Source: Roseibium sp. MMSF_3544
GTDB taxonomy: Bacteria > Pseudomonadota > Alphaproteobacteria > Rhizobiales > Stappiaceae
Reading direction: 5' to 3'
Assembly (NCBI RefSeq): GCF_030732845.1
Contig: NZ_JASHKA010000001.1
Location: forward strand, 124,001 to 188,000
DNA length: 64,000 bases
The notes beneath the pieces were generated by a model, which ran no database searches, was not told the origin of the DNA, and saw only the letters and a program-made list of their open reading frames with translations. The translations under genes and the position numbers were made by a program. Below, in pieces: positions 1-9,347 of the stretch. Every line of letters starts with the position of its first letter. The first letter of the stretch is position 1.

Positions 1-269
1 AGCTGGCGGACAAACTGGATCGGATCCCAGCCGACGGACGCCCACATGTTGAGGCCGATGATCTCGAACGCGATCAGCCCGAAGACGAGAGACAGCGTGC
101 CAAGGTATCCGAGATAGATCGGCCCGATCTGGGCGTTGCCGATCCAGCCCAGCAGCCGCGACATAACGGGTGTTCCGGTGCGCGGGCTGTCGTCCTTGGG
201 AAGCGGCATCCCCTCTTCGGCGGGCCCGCTGATTTGAACGATGGTCAGAATGTTCTGGTATTGGGTCAT
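1..269 (-). CDS. pufM: Photosynthetic reaction centre M subunit (5' part, cut by window edge)
   Basis: The first 89 or so residues are visible, beginning [20 protein letters not shown] and running into the first membrane helix ([20 protein letters not shown]). PufM pairs with PufL to form the membrane core that binds the special-pair bacteriochlorophylls, the quinones and the non-haem iron. The ATG lies 11 bp after the pufL stop, as usual for pufLM. The helices carrying the His ligands lie beyond the left edge, so they cannot be checked here. Confidence 0.95.
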   Translation of the reverse strand, partial: MTQYQNILTIVQISGPAEEGMPLPKDDSPRTGTPVMSRLLGWIGNAQIGPIYLGYLGTLSLVFGLIAFEIIGLNMWASVGWDPIQFVRQ

Positions 270-280
270 ATCTTTTCCCC

Positions 281-1126
281 TCAGTTCCAGATCGGCAGGT
301 CTAGCCACCAGTTCCACCACTGTGGCCAGCCCTGGTTCCAGAAAGGCCCGCTGATGACGATGCACACGGCGCTCCAGAAACCGGCGTTCAGAGCGAGGAT
401 CAGGCCAAGTCTGTGAATGCCAAGCGTGCCGATGGAGTAGCCGATGATGTCGCGGAAAAAGGTGTCTTCGTATTCCGGTGTCTTGACTTCCGCTTGCTGG
501 CCGCCGCCTTCCATGGATTGCCCGGGATTGGCCGCCGACAGAATGAGGCCGCCATGGAGCGAAAGGGCGAGCGTCGTCGTGAAGAAGAAGGTCACGGCGA
601 TCATGTGCGCGGGATTGTAGTGGAAGTGCAGGTACTGGTAGCCGACGTTGGATACCCAGTCGAGGTGACTGAAGATCCCGTATGGAAAACCATGGCCCCA
701 CGCTCCAAGCAGGAGGGGGCGAAAAACGACAAGCGTCACATAAGCGAAAATCGCAAAGGAAAAGGCGATCGGTACGTGATAGCCCATGCCGAGTTTGCGG
801 CAGATTTCCACCTCGCGCAGCGCCCAGGAGCAAAATGCCCCGATCGCGCAGATCGTTATGATCTGCCAGAGGCCGCCCTCTTTCATCGGGGCGAGGGCAA
901 GTCCATAGGAAAGGTCGGGTGGGGCAATCGAAATTTGCCAGATGTTCCAGGTTGGTCCGATAGCCGCGCCGTAAATCACCAGGGCGGTCCCCAGGATGAT
1001 GAAAAAGGCACCGGTGATACCAAAGAAGCCGACATAAAACGGGCCGACCCAGAAATCGAAGAGATCTCCGCCTAGCAGCGTCCCGCCACGCACACGGTAC
1101 TTTCTTTCGAAGCTGAGCAAAGCCAT
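281..1126 (-). CDS. pufL: Photosynthetic reaction centre L subunit
   Basis: The 281-residue protein starts [20 protein letters not shown], the canonical PufL N-terminus, and has full family length. The reading frame stays open 11 codons upstream, but family alignment fixes this ATG (1124-1126), which has a GGAGGA-type ribosome site just upstream. Five hydrophobic helices are visible, including the stretch with [22 protein letters not shown], which contains a His ligand. The gene follows pufA after about 146 bp containing a stable hairpin, and pufM follows 11 bp later. It forms the L half of the type II reaction centre. Confidence 0.97.
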   Translation of the reverse strand: MALLSFERKYRVRGGTLLGGDLFDFWVGPFYVGFFGITGAFFIILGTALVIYGAAIGPTWNIWQISIAPPDLSYGLALAPMKEGGLWQIITICAIGAFCSWALREVEICRKLGMGYHVPIAFSFAIFAYVTLVVFRPLLLGAWGHGFPYGIFSHLDWVSNVGYQYLHFHYNPAHMIAVTFFFTTTLALSLHGGLILSAANPGQSMEGGGQQAEVKTPEYEDTFFRDIIGYSIGTLGIHRLGLILALNAGFWSAVCIVISGPFWNQGWPQWWNWWLDLPIWN

Positions 1127-1190
1127 GAAGTCCTCCTTAGCCGCCGCAGAACGGTGCATCAGCTGCAGCTAATCTCTTGAAGCAAGGCTT

Positions 1191-1247
1191 GGTGGCGGAG
1201 GGCGACGACTGACGCGCGAGCGAAGGCCGACTTAAGCCTCCGCCACC
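1191..1247 (-). promoter_or_regulatory. pufA-pufL intercistronic mRNA hairpin
   Basis: A perfect 11-bp inverted repeat, GGTGGCGGAGG at 1191-1201 and CCTCCGCCACC at 1237-1247, lies between pufA and pufL. In Rhodobacter such hairpins protect the 3' end of the pufBA segment from exonucleases, so LH1 mRNA outnumbers reaction-centre mRNA. That role here is inferred from position and stability. Confidence 0.8.
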
Positions 1248-1272
1248 GATGATGTTGAACCGTCTTGACCGG

Positions 1273-1458
1273 TTAGACCAAGGCAGTGGATTGCAATTCG
1301 ATTTGCGATCCGGGTCCCCAAAGAGCCGCGTTGTCCAGCCAGTTGTACTTTTCGGAGCTCAGCAGGATGAAGTGAATCAGTACTGCCAAGGTGAAAAGGA
1401 ACACCGCGAGGCCAACGAGCACTCGGCGCGGATCGAAGAGGAGCCAAACTCTCCACAT
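1273..1458 (-). CDS. pufA: Light-harvesting 1 alpha polypeptide
   Basis: This 61-residue protein, starting [20 protein letters not shown], matches the LH1 alpha family: a short amphipathic N-terminus, then one membrane helix containing the bacteriochlorophyll-ligand His in [15 protein letters not shown], then a short periplasmic tail. It assembles with PufB into the ring around the reaction centre. pufB ends 28 bp upstream. The ATG (1456-1458) is clear. Confidence 0.95.
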   Translation of the reverse strand: MWRVWLLFDPRRVLVGLAVFLFTLAVLIHFILLSSEKYNWLDNAALWGPGSQIELQSTALV

Positions 1459-1486
1459 GTCTTCACATCCTTATCTGGTGTTGACC

Positions 1487-1633
1487 CTAGAGCCACGGTT
1501 GGTAGAGCCACATCGAAATGTGGGCGAGGAATGGAAAGAGCGACATCAAGATCGCGCTTTTGACGAAGTATCGATGAAACTCCTGCGCCTCCTCATGAGA
1601 AATCCCGGTGAGGGATTCTTTTTCTGAAGCCAT
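1487..1633 (-). CDS. pufB: Light-harvesting 1 beta polypeptide
   Basis: The 48-residue protein starts MASEKESLTGISHEEAQEFH and has a single membrane helix with the bacteriochlorophyll-binding His in FPFLAHISMWLYQPWL, the typical LH1 beta C-terminus. The frame is open to 1678, but the family N-terminus points to the ATG at 1631-1633. It is the partner of PufA and the first structural gene of the pufBALM unit. Confidence 0.95.
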   Translation of the reverse strand: MASEKESLTGISHEEAQEFHRYFVKSAILMSLFPFLAHISMWLYQPWL

Positions 1634-1762
1634 TGGAATGACCTCCGATGCTTGCCTTTCGGCGGTTACCGCGCACAACCCTCGCGGCGGGGTTCCAATG
1701 AAGCCGGATCACCGGTTTCGCTGGTTTCTTGCAGACGCGGTAAGCGCCGGCAAAGTGGGTGG

Positions 1763-2050
1763 CTACACGTGAAAGGCGTAGCCCAAGGCTGCATAAGCCG
1801 ATGCTTTCGCTTCCTCGAAAACAGACCCTTCCGCGCGCGCGTCACGGGCACTGAACACGGTGCTGATCCGGGCCAGAGCGATCGTCGTGAGGCAAAGCGG
1901 ATAAACAATGAAAAACAAACGCTTCATCATGAGGCGTTCAGCTTTCCGCTCGCGGTACCGATCCCGGCCGGCGTGGTCCTGGTGTGTTGTTGAAACCATT
2001 TGTTTCGCTCCTCCGGTTGCCGATATGCGATGGAAAATGTCGCTGCTCAT
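1763..2050 (-). CDS. pufQ: PufQ-like small membrane protein
   Basis: This 95-residue protein starts [14 protein letters not shown]. It has a basic N-terminal segment, one hydrophobic stretch ([19 protein letters not shown]) and a short tail. Its position between bchZ and pufB is that of pufQ, which in Rhodobacter influences bacteriochlorophyll supply to the light-harvesting complexes. The ATG overlaps the bchZ stop as ATGA (2047-2050), which decides the start and suggests translational coupling. Sequence similarity to the Rhodobacter protein is weak by eye, so the assignment rests mainly on position and architecture. About 130 bp without a gene separate it from pufB. Confidence 0.65.
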   Translation of the reverse strand: MSSDIFHRISATGGAKQMVSTTHQDHAGRDRYRERKAERLMMKRLFFIVYPLCLTTIALARISTVFSARDARAEGSVFEEAKASAYAALGYAFHV

Positions 2051-3492
2051 GCCGTGATCCCCGCCTTGTTCGCGACCCTTGCGACATGTGCAAAAGTGAC
2101 CTCGGTTACGTTGTCGGCCCATGCCTCCAGCTCCGCTGCTTCGCGCAGGCGTTTTGCGGCGGAAATGCGTACAAGAACCGGTTCCCTGTTGATCCGCGCA
2201 TCCAGTGCGGCAAGGGCATCCGGATGCCACTGATATTCCGTCTTCTGGCGGGCCGAGGTGGCTTCGATGGCGTCGAGTTCGCCGGCGCGCGGCAGGATTT
2301 CGAACAGGACGTCGAAGAGGGCGTTGCAGATTTCCTGGATCAGCCAGCAGGCTCCGGAATAGCCCATGACAGGTGTGCCGGTGTGCCGGCGTACGACTGC
2401 GCCCGGATAGGAAAGCTGGATGAATTTGCCGCGCGCTCCGGCCTCGGCCATGTACATGCGTTCGTTGAACGAGCCGAACATGACCATGGGGGTCTTGCTT
2501 GCGGTCAGTTCGGCCACTTCCGGATTGTCCGTCTTGGTCCCGGCTGTGCGGGCAACCGCAAATGTGCAGGGAAGGCCCATTTCCTCTTCAAGGAAGTGCC
2601 TGACGCCACGCACATACGTTTCGTTGGCGACAATTGCGAAGTTGGCCGTTGCAAAGAAATCCTGCGTCACCGAGCGCCACAGGTCCCAGAGGGGCTTCAG
2701 CGTCGTGTGCTTTTCCTTCTCAATGAAGGGCTGCGGATCCAGGTCAAGGATCTCGCCGAGCGTTTCCAGGAAGGCAGTTGTTGAATGAATTCCGATCGGT
2801 GCCTGCAAATAGGGCCGGTCCATCGTCTCGCAAAGCAGACGCCCGAATTCGCGGTAGAGGCAGATATTGGCGTCGGCGTCTCCAAGCTTGCGGAGATCTT
2901 CAACATGGCTGCCAAGCGGGAAGATCATGTTGATTTCCGCACCGATGCCTTCAACGAGCCGGCGGATTTCATGCAAGTCAGACGGCATGTTGTAGGTGCC
3001 GTAGATCGGGCCGATAATGTTGACCCGGGGCTTTGCGCCTTCTTTGCGCTTACGCTGCTTCGGAACGCGCTTGGGGCCGAATTCCGTCCACAGCCACTTC
3101 ATCGCCCTGTCTGCGCTTTGCCACTGGTCCTCATCGATCGTGCGCGGCAGGAAGCGCTTGATGTTGGAGCCTTCCGGGGTCACACCTCCGCCAATCATTT
3201 CGGCGATGGAGCCGGTTACGACCACAGCCGGAAGGTCCGGATCGAGCACCTGGCGTGCGCGTTTGATTGCGCTTTCGGTTCCGTGCTGACCAAGTTCATC
3301 CTCGGACAAGCCGCTGACAACAATAGGCAATTCATGAGGCGGCAACGCATCGGTGTAATGCAGCACAGATGTCACGGGCAGGTTTTCGCAGCCCACGGGA
3401 CCGTCGATGATGACCTGGAGACCCTTGATGGCGGTGAAAGCGTACACACTTCCCCAGTATCCGCCGGCCCTGTCGTGATCGAGGATCAGCAT
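2047..3492 (-). CDS. bchZ: Chlorophyllide a reductase subunit Z
   Basis: This 481-residue nitrogenase-like catalytic subunit starts [20 protein letters not shown], which is diagnostic for BchZ. The early [20 protein letters not shown] segment contains the cluster-ligating Cys. Together with BchX and BchY it reduces the C7-C8 double bond of chlorin ring B to give the bacteriochlorin. The start overlaps the end of bchY by 7 bp and the stop overlaps pufQ by 4 bp, so the genes are tightly coupled from bchC through pufQ. Confidence 0.97.
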   Translation of the reverse strand: MLILDHDRAGGYWGSVYAFTAIKGLQVIIDGPVGCENLPVTSVLHYTDALPPHELPIVVSGLSEDELGQHGTESAIKRARQVLDPDLPAVVVTGSIAEMIGGGVTPEGSNIKRFLPRTIDEDQWQSADRAMKWLWTEFGPKRVPKQRKRKEGAKPRVNIIGPIYGTYNMPSDLHEIRRLVEGIGAEINMIFPLGSHVEDLRKLGDADANICLYREFGRLLCETMDRPYLQAPIGIHSTTAFLETLGEILDLDPQPFIEKEKHTTLKPLWDLWRSVTQDFFATANFAIVANETYVRGVRHFLEEEMGLPCTFAVARTAGTKTDNPEVAELTASKTPMVMFGSFNERMYMAEAGARGKFIQLSYPGAVVRRHTGTPVMGYSGACWLIQEICNALFDVLFEILPRAGELDAIEATSARQKTEYQWHPDALAALDARINREPVLVRISAAKRLREAAELEAWADNVTEVTFAHVARVANKAGITA

Positions 3493-5072
3493 CCAACGCT
3501 CTCCCCGTTGTCGACCGCGTTTTGCGACTTCTTGAGGCGCGCCGCGTATTTCTGCCGGTAGTCGGCCTTGTCTTCCGGAACGCCCTGCCAGATCCCGGCC
3601 GTGTCCCCCTGGCCGACACCTTCAAAGAAATCCTGCATCTTCAGGAAGCGGTCCTTGTTGGCGATCGCGGCGGTGATGACACCGGGAAGGGAGCCGGTTC
3701 CGGCTGGTCCCATCAAGGGCCGGGCGGAAATGAGGTTGGTAAAGTAAAGAGCGGGCGTCGCGCTTTCCTTGGCCTTCTGGACAACCGGGGTTGTGCCGAT
3801 TGCCAGGTCCGGCTCGAATGCTTCGAAAGCTTCCAGGTCCTGCTCGAGCGATGCCCGGAACCGGACGTCAACGCCATGTGCTTCCAGCCATTGCGCATCC
3901 GCGTCGTTGTATGGCGTCTTCGGGCAGGCTGTCCCGACATAGCGAAGATCGGCGCCGAGTTCGACGAGCAACCGTCCGACGAGCAGTTCGGATCCCTCAT
4001 ACCCTGACAGCGTGATGCGTCCGTCGATGCGGTTTTCGTTGAGAGCTGCGGAGATCGCGCCGCGCATGGCGTTGCGGCTGATGTTGGTTTTGGCAGCGGC
4101 AACGCCGCATTTCTCGCCAATTGCCGAAAGCCAGGCGTCCGTTCCCTCAAGCCCGATCGGCGCAGAGCCGACGATCTCGCGGCCCGCTGCTTTGAATTCG
4201 CGGAAACTTGCGGTGTAGAAGGGGTGAATTCCGGCAACAACGGCGCAGTCGAGCGCCGAATAGAGTTCGCGCCATTCTCTTACCGGAACGGTCGGGCCGG
4301 CGGCCAGTCCCATTGGTTCGAGCATGCCGCCTATGACGACGGGATCGGCCGGGAAGACTTCCCCGACCAGGGTGACTGTCGGCTTGTCCTTCAGACCGTC
4401 ACGAGGTGGCAGCACCGGGCCTTCGGATGCTTCCTGCCGGGCGTAGGCGAGCATGGCAGCGGACAGAACGTCCTTGGCTTCCGCGTGCGTTGGCACTCCG
4501 AAGCCCGGCACGTCAATACCGACGATGCGCACGCCGTTGATCTGGTGCGGCAGCATTTGCAGCGGAACGCCGGACGCGGTCGGGACACAGAGGTTTGTAA
4601 CGACGACGGCGTCGAACTTCTTCGGATCCGCCATCTTGTGGACGGCCTCGACGATGTCTTCAAACAGTTTGCCGGTGACCAGTGTTTCTGAGTCGAACGG
4701 GACATAGCCGACGGAGCGCTTGGCGCCATAGAAATGGGACGTGAAGGTCAGGCCATAAACGCAACAGGCTGAACCGGACAGGATGGTTCCAACCCGGCGC
4801 ATGCGCAGGCCAACCCGCAGGGAACCAAAGGCTGGACACATGGATTGGGGCTGGTCATGCGGTCCTTTGGGATAGTCCGTTTCCAGCCGATCCATCAGAT
4901 CGCTTTTGCCTGAGCCGCGCGCCGCAGCCTTGGAAAGTTCCTCGTTATTATGGCAACCAGCAGCCTCTGCTTTCACATTCGCAACATGACCGGAGCGCGT
5001 GACATCCGCATCGTCGGCGGGTTCCGTCCCCCCGACAAATTCCGGCTCGCGTTCCTTTGTGTGCGTTTTCAT
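3486..5072 (-). CDS. bchY: Chlorophyllide a reductase subunit Y
   Basis: This 528-residue protein carries a charged N-terminal extension of about 75 residues before the conserved core ([20 protein letters not shown], then [20 protein letters not shown]). The Cys residues in these segments match cluster ligands of the NifD-like subunit. The later [20 protein letters not shown] segment is also typical. It pairs with BchZ to form the catalytic heterotetramer and takes electrons from BchX. It lies 15 bp downstream of bchX and overlaps bchZ. Confidence 0.96.
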   Translation of the reverse strand: MKTHTKEREPEFVGGTEPADDADVTRSGHVANVKAEAAGCHNNEELSKAAARGSGKSDLMDRLETDYPKGPHDQPQSMCPAFGSLRVGLRMRRVGTILSGSACCVYGLTFTSHFYGAKRSVGYVPFDSETLVTGKLFEDIVEAVHKMADPKKFDAVVVTNLCVPTASGVPLQMLPHQINGVRIVGIDVPGFGVPTHAEAKDVLSAAMLAYARQEASEGPVLPPRDGLKDKPTVTLVGEVFPADPVVIGGMLEPMGLAAGPTVPVREWRELYSALDCAVVAGIHPFYTASFREFKAAGREIVGSAPIGLEGTDAWLSAIGEKCGVAAAKTNISRNAMRGAISAALNENRIDGRITLSGYEGSELLVGRLLVELGADLRYVGTACPKTPYNDADAQWLEAHGVDVRFRASLEQDLEAFEAFEPDLAIGTTPVVQKAKESATPALYFTNLISARPLMGPAGTGSLPGVITAAIANKDRFLKMQDFFEGVGQGDTAGIWQGVPEDKADYRQKYAARLKKSQNAVDNGESVGC

Positions 5073-5087
5073 CGTCCCGTCCGGTTG

Positions 5088-6095
5088 CTAAATGGTGTCG
5101 TAAACCACCTCGAGTGAAGGTTTGTCGGTCGCGCCAGCCGCGCACATGTCTTCGGGTGTTGCCGGCTCCAGCTGGTAGTCGGCGCCGGTTTCACTGGAAT
5201 CGAAGAGGCCAAGCAGGCCGTCCTGGTCGAGCGGGGCCGGCAAAACAGGCGGCGCTTCCGCCAGATTGATTGAAAGCGATTCAAAGAGCGGGCCCCAGGA
5301 CCCTCCCGGCATGCCGATGATCTGGTAGTTTGCGCTCTTGCGGCGAATGTCCTCGTGTTGCGGGATCGCGGCGAGAACCGGAATGCCGACAGCCTCGGCA
5401 AATGCGTGCGCTTCGCCTGTGCCGTCGTCCTTGTTGACCACAAGTCCTGCGACGCCGACATTGCCACCAAGCTTGCGGAAATACTGCACGGCTGAACAAA
5501 CGTTGTTAGCGACGTAAAGCGACTGAAGGTCATTCGAGCCAACGACGACAACTTTCTGGCACATGTCCCTGGCAATCGGCAGCCCGAACCCGCCACAGAC
5601 CACGTCACCCAGAAAGTCGAGCAGGACGTAGTCGAAGTCCCAATCGTGGAAGCCGAGTTTTTCAAGTGTTTCAAAACCGTGAATGATGCCGCGGCCGCCG
5701 CAGCCTCGTCCGACTTCCGGGCCGCCAAGCTCCATGGCGAAGACGCCATCGCGCTTGAAACAGACGTCTGAAATCGCGACCTCGGCGCCGGCTTCCTTGC
5801 GGGCAGACGCGGTCTGGATGATGGTGGGGCACGCCCGTCCGCCAAACAGGAGTGAGGTGGTGTCGCTCTTCGGATCGCAGCCGATCAGCAGCACCTTCTT
5901 GCCGAGTTGCGCAAGCATGTAGGACAGATTGGCCAGCGTGAAGCTCTTGCCGATCCCGCCCTTGCCGTAGATCGCGATGATCTGCGTTTCCTTGGTGACG
6001 GGCCCCGTTGCCGGTGCGTCCGGTTCGACCGCTGCTTCCTCACGCAGGAAGTCCTGCATCCGGTAGCGCTGTTCGCCAGGATTTTCGAGGATCAT
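5088..6095 (-). CDS. bchX: Chlorophyllide a reductase iron protein subunit X
   Basis: This 335-residue NifH-like ATPase has a P-loop GKGGIGKS at residues 44-51. Downstream are the segments GCDPKSDTTSLLF, GGPEVGRGCGGRGI and DYVLLDFLGDVVCGGFGLPI, which carry the switch regions and the Cys ligands of the subunit-bridging 4Fe-4S cluster. It couples ATP hydrolysis to electron delivery to BchYZ. Its ATG overlaps the bchC stop by 4 bp. Confidence 0.97.
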   Translation of the reverse strand: MILENPGEQRYRMQDFLREEAAVEPDAPATGPVTKETQIIAIYGKGGIGKSFTLANLSYMLAQLGKKVLLIGCDPKSDTTSLLFGGRACPTIIQTASARKEAGAEVAISDVCFKRDGVFAMELGGPEVGRGCGGRGIIHGFETLEKLGFHDWDFDYVLLDFLGDVVCGGFGLPIARDMCQKVVVVGSNDLQSLYVANNVCSAVQYFRKLGGNVGVAGLVVNKDDGTGEAHAFAEAVGIPVLAAIPQHEDIRRKSANYQIIGMPGGSWGPLFESLSINLAEAPPVLPAPLDQDGLLGLFDSSETGADYQLEPATPEDMCAAGATDKPSLEVVYDTI

Positions 6096-7033
6096 GAAGC
6101 TTTCCTCCAGTCGATGACCATTTTCAGGCAGTGAGGATCGCCAAAGGCAGTCCGGTAGGCCTCAGAAGCATCCTGTGGGTGTGCGTGATGTGTAATGAGC
6201 CCTTTCAGCGACAGATGACCGCCGCCAATGAGACTGAGAACGGCATGTGTGTCTTCAGGCGTGAACTCGGCGGAAAGCACGATCGAAACTTCGCGCATAA
6301 AGGCGGCCGGGAAGGCGAAACGCACCGTGTCCCCGTAGAAACCCGCCAGAACCAGAACGCCGTTTCGGTTCAATCCTGCAATCGCGCTGTCGACGGCTTT
6401 CGAGTCGCCGCTCGCATCAATTGTGCAAAAACTGGGTTCTTTTGCTGCGTCGCTGGAAGGGCTCAGGACCTCATATCCTTCCGCGCCCTTGCGCCGCTCC
6501 GGATTTGCTTCCAGCACGCGGGGTGGTGTCTGGCCGAGCGCGATTGCGATGCGCGCGATCAGGCGTCCAAGGACCCCGTGACCGACGATTACATCGACCG
6601 GTTCCTGCGCCCGGCTGAGAGCTCGGTGTGCCGTTGCGGCCAGAGCCAGCAGAACGGCGTCCCCCGCAATGTCTTTATCGACCGGAACGGTGCGACTGCC
6701 GGGCAAGACCAGCCGATTGGCGGAGGCTCCGAAAAGCCCGGCGGCATCGGAGTAACAGTTCGCACCCGGGACGAAAACCGTCTGTCCGGTTTGGCAACCG
6801 GAGTCCGGTCCGGCCTCTACGACAGTGGCAACGGACTCGTATCCAGGTACGAGCGGGTAACCCATGCCGGGAAACTGCGGCATGGACCCATCGAACAGCA
6901 TTTTCTCTGTACCGGTGGAAATCCCGCTGAAAAGCGTTTCGACGACCACATCGCATGCGTTTGGCGGGGTCAGCGCCAGACGCTTCACGCTGAGCGCGCC
7001 CGGTTGTTCGAATACGATTGCCGTGGTGTCCAT
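6092..7033 (-). CDS. bchC: Bacteriochlorophyllide a dehydrogenase
   Basis: This 313-residue medium-chain dehydrogenase-like protein starts MDTTAIVFEQPGALSVKRLA and has the characteristic GISTGTEKMLFDGSMPQFPG segment. BchC oxidises the 3-hydroxyethyl group to the 3-acetyl group of bacteriochlorophyllide a. It is the first gene of the bchCXYZ-pufQBALM run. A pair of PpsR palindromes lies just upstream (7072-7115), so oxygen-dependent repression is expected, as in Rhodobacter. Confidence 0.95.
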   Translation of the reverse strand: MDTTAIVFEQPGALSVKRLALTPPNACDVVVETLFSGISTGTEKMLFDGSMPQFPGMGYPLVPGYESVATVVEAGPDSGCQTGQTVFVPGANCYSDAAGLFGASANRLVLPGSRTVPVDKDIAGDAVLLALAATAHRALSRAQEPVDVIVGHGVLGRLIARIAIALGQTPPRVLEANPERRKGAEGYEVLSPSSDAAKEPSFCTIDASGDSKAVDSAIAGLNRNGVLVLAGFYGDTVRFAFPAAFMREVSIVLSAEFTPEDTHAVLSLIGGGHLSLKGLITHHAHPQDASEAYRTAFGDPHCLKMVIDWRKAS

Positions 7034-7071
7034 CTGTGTGCCTCCCGCACATTGGATCCAGCAGGTTCAAG

Positions 7072-7115
7072 TGTCATTTTAAATTGACGCTCAAAAGTGT
7101 CAATTATTATTTACA
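7072..7115 (-). promoter_or_regulatory. Tandem PpsR/CrtJ operators upstream of bchC
   Basis: Two palindromes lie between bchC and crtF. The first, at 7072-7089, is TGT-N12-ACG. The second, at 7098-7115, is a perfect TGT-N12-ACA (TGTCAATTATTATTTACA). The gap is 8 bp, the spacing known for cooperative CrtJ/PpsR binding at bchC in Rhodobacter. The motif is seen directly; binding is inferred. Confidence 0.85.
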
Positions 7116-7140
7116 CATTTTGCAAAGATGCACGGAGAAA

Positions 7141-8376
7141 TCAGCGTTCCGCGAAGACCAGCGTTGCCAGCAGAGGATTGTAGGTCTTGACCGTATGCGG
7201 GCGCCTGAAGCCTGCTTCGGCGAGCAGGGATTTGATTTCTTCGTCGCTTCGGCAGCGACCGGACCCCATGGCAAGAAAATAGAAACTGAAGTAGACGGCC
7301 GCGAGCCTGGCGCCTTCCGACGGACCGGACATCGCCTCAGCGACCATCAGTTTTGTGCCGGGCTTGAGCGACGCATGAAGGTTTTTGAGAATATCCCGCA
7401 CGCGATCATCATCATGATCACAGAGAATGCGCACAAGACAGGCGCAATCGGCATTGTCTGGTACAGGCGTGCTGATAAAATCGCCGCCATGCACCTCAAC
7501 CTTGCTGCCAAGGCCCATTGCCGCCAGGTTTTGACGTGCCAGCGCCGCAACGGCCGGCAAATCAAACAGATGCAGACGGAGGTTCGGGTGCCGCTCGGCA
7601 CAGGCCGTCAGGAAACCGCCGTTTCCGCCTCCAACGTCGAGAATCGATCCGTAGGTGCCGAAGTCATGCGCATCCAGAATGCAGTCCGCGAGCATGCTCT
7701 GGCTGCTCTGCATCAAGGTGGAGTATTTCTGAGCGGTGTCCTGGTCGAGCTGAAGCGTGTGCCGGCCGCGTGCGTAGGCCCAGAACGATTTCAGATGCGT
7801 GTCGCTTTCGGGGTCCTTCAAAAGGGTTTCAGGTGCGTCCAGGTCCCGATACAGCATTTCGTGGTGCAGGATCATTTGGGTAATGCCCCGATCAGCCGCC
7901 ACCACAGCGCCGGCATCATCGAGCATCCAGGAATCTGGTCCGACCTGTGTGACGAGTTCGAGCCGTTCGGCCTGCTCGAGCAGGAGCTGCATTTTTTCTG
8001 GCGACAGCCCGCAAGTGGCGGCCAGCTGTTCTGCCGACCGCGCTCCCTTTTCGAGCTGCTCGAAGACACCCAGCCTGACGCAGGCACTCAACACCTGACT
8101 GAAGACAAAGCCGGCCGTCAGGCGGAACAGGGCTGCTGCTTTTCTGTTAGCGATCGCGCGCAGGCCGGGGATCCGCATCACCCAGTTTCGAAATCCCGGT
8201 GAGGCAATCTTTCGATTGCGCCATTGCCGGAAGCGAGCCGCACGTTGTGACAGGCGACTGCCAGTCTCCTGATAAAAGGAGGCGCTTGTTGGTAAGCTCA
8301 ATTCGGGCGCAGTGCCTTCGTCGTTTCTTGTTGTCGCCACTTGCCTTTTGCTCCGTTGACTGGTTTCACGCAGCAC
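7141..8376 (-). CDS. crtF: Hydroxyneurosporene O-methyltransferase
   Basis: This 411-residue SAM-dependent methyltransferase has an N-terminal winged-helix dimerisation region (AGFVFSQVLSACVRLGVFEQ) and a C-terminal methyltransferase fold with the glycine-rich SAM motif ILDVGGGNGGFLTACAER. It methylates the tertiary 1-hydroxyl of acyclic carotenoids in the spirilloxanthin/spheroidene route. The start is a GTG (8374-8376) that overlaps the crtE stop by 11 bp. The first 40 residues are basic and low in conservation, and a later start is possible. It is co-transcribed with crtE. Confidence 0.92.
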   Translation of the reverse strand: MLRETSQRSKRQVATTRNDEGTAPELSLPTSASFYQETGSRLSQRAARFRQWRNRKIASPGFRNWVMRIPGLRAIANRKAAALFRLTAGFVFSQVLSACVRLGVFEQLEKGARSAEQLAATCGLSPEKMQLLLEQAERLELVTQVGPDSWMLDDAGAVVAADRGITQMILHHEMLYRDLDAPETLLKDPESDTHLKSFWAYARGRHTLQLDQDTAQKYSTLMQSSQSMLADCILDAHDFGTYGSILDVGGGNGGFLTACAERHPNLRLHLFDLPAVAALARQNLAAMGLGSKVEVHGGDFISTPVPDNADCACLVRILCDHDDDRVRDILKNLHASLKPGTKLMVAEAMSGPSEGARLAAVYFSFYFLAMGSGRCRSDEEIKSLLAEAGFRRPHTVKTYNPLLATLVFAER

Positions 8377-9235
8377 TCGCAGCGAGCTTTTTCGGCATCA
8401 GTCTCTTGGCTTCCTTGTGGATCATGGCTCGAAGCATGTCCGAGCCCCGACACTCGGGCACACTGTCTGCCGCCTGTAGAACCAGGCTGTGCAGCTGCTT
8501 CAGTGCACCTTCCAGACCGAGTTCCGTAACCAGGTTCGGTTTGCCGTTTGCCTGGTCCTGGCCTGCAGGTTTGCCCATGCTGCCGTTCTCATCCATGGCG
8601 TCGTAAAGGTCGTCGGCCACCTGATAGGCCGCGCCGAGCGCGTCCGCCAGCGCGTACCAGTCGAGTGGATTTCCGCTTGAGGAAATCGCACCGGTGGCAA
8701 CTGCGCCAGTGAACAGAGATGCCGTCTTGGCGCGGTGATAAGCCGGAATGTTGATCTTCGGCTCGCTCTCCCAAGCCTGACCTGCAACAAGACCGTAGGG
8801 CGAGCCGACGGCATTCGCGATTGTGGAGATGAGTGGCGCGGTCAAGGCCGGGGCGTGCTGGGTTTCCCGAGCAATGGTCTCGAAAGCGTTGACGATAAGT
8901 CCGTCGCCAACGAGAACAGCGATTTCCTCGCCGAATTCGACATGAACCGACGGCTTGCCACGTCTCGTATCTGCATTGTCGAAGCAGGGCAGGTCGTCGT
9001 GAACCAGAGAAGCGCAGTGGAGCAGTTCGACGGCAGTGGCCGCAGCCGTTGCGACCTTTGGATCGCGATCACCGCACGCAAGCGCCACGGCAACACTCAG
9101 CCGGGGGCGAATGCGGGCCCCTCCAGGGAAGACCGCATATCGAAAAGCATCGGAAAGTTTTTGAGGGCACCCATTCGCTGTGGCGTAGCGTATGGCCGCT
9201 TGCATCCCGGTTTCGATGCGGTCCGACAGGTCCAT
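8366..9235 (-). CDS. crtE: Geranylgeranyl diphosphate synthase
   Basis: This 289-residue polyprenyl synthase carries the first aspartate-rich motif as DDLPCFDNADTRRGKPS and the second as VADDLYDAMDENG. It supplies GGPP for both carotenoids and the phytyl tail of bacteriochlorophyll. The chosen ATG at 9233-9235 follows a GAGGAG ribosome site 7 bp upstream; the frame also has a TTG at 9250. It is divergent from crtD across a PpsR operator pair. Confidence 0.95.
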   Translation of the reverse strand: MDLSDRIETGMQAAIRYATANGCPQKLSDAFRYAVFPGGARIRPRLSVAVALACGDRDPKVATAAATAVELLHCASLVHDDLPCFDNADTRRGKPSVHVEFGEEIAVLVGDGLIVNAFETIARETQHAPALTAPLISTIANAVGSPYGLVAGQAWESEPKINIPAYHRAKTASLFTGAVATGAISSSGNPLDWYALADALGAAYQVADDLYDAMDENGSMGKPAGQDQANGKPNLVTELGLEGALKQLHSLVLQAADSVPECRGSDMLRAMIHKEAKRLMPKKLAASAA

Positions 9236-9261
9236 GGAGCCACTCCTCAAATTAGCATGGA

Positions 9262-9303
9262 TGTCTACTTAAGTTGACGATATACTGTCAATTAAGAGTG
9301 ACA
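9262..9303. promoter_or_regulatory. PpsR/CrtJ operator pair in the crtE-crtD divergent promoter
   Basis: The region holds TGT-N12-ACG at 9262-9279 and a perfect TGT-N12-ACA at 9286-9303, spaced by 6 bp. They lie between the divergent starts of crtE and crtD, so one set of sites could control both directions. The slightly short spacing differs from the 8 bp seen at bchC. Confidence 0.8.
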
Positions 9304-9347
9304 CATTGCTTTGAAAAGTCAACTTCAAGGACCGCGCTTTGGGCAGG

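Noticed and set aside
413-1075. Plus-strand 220-residue open frame across pufL
   Set aside because: It lies antisense to a clear pufL gene and has no family character.
1984-2784. Long plus-strand frame across bchZ
   Set aside because: It is a shadow of a high-GC gene; bchZ on the other strand explains the region.
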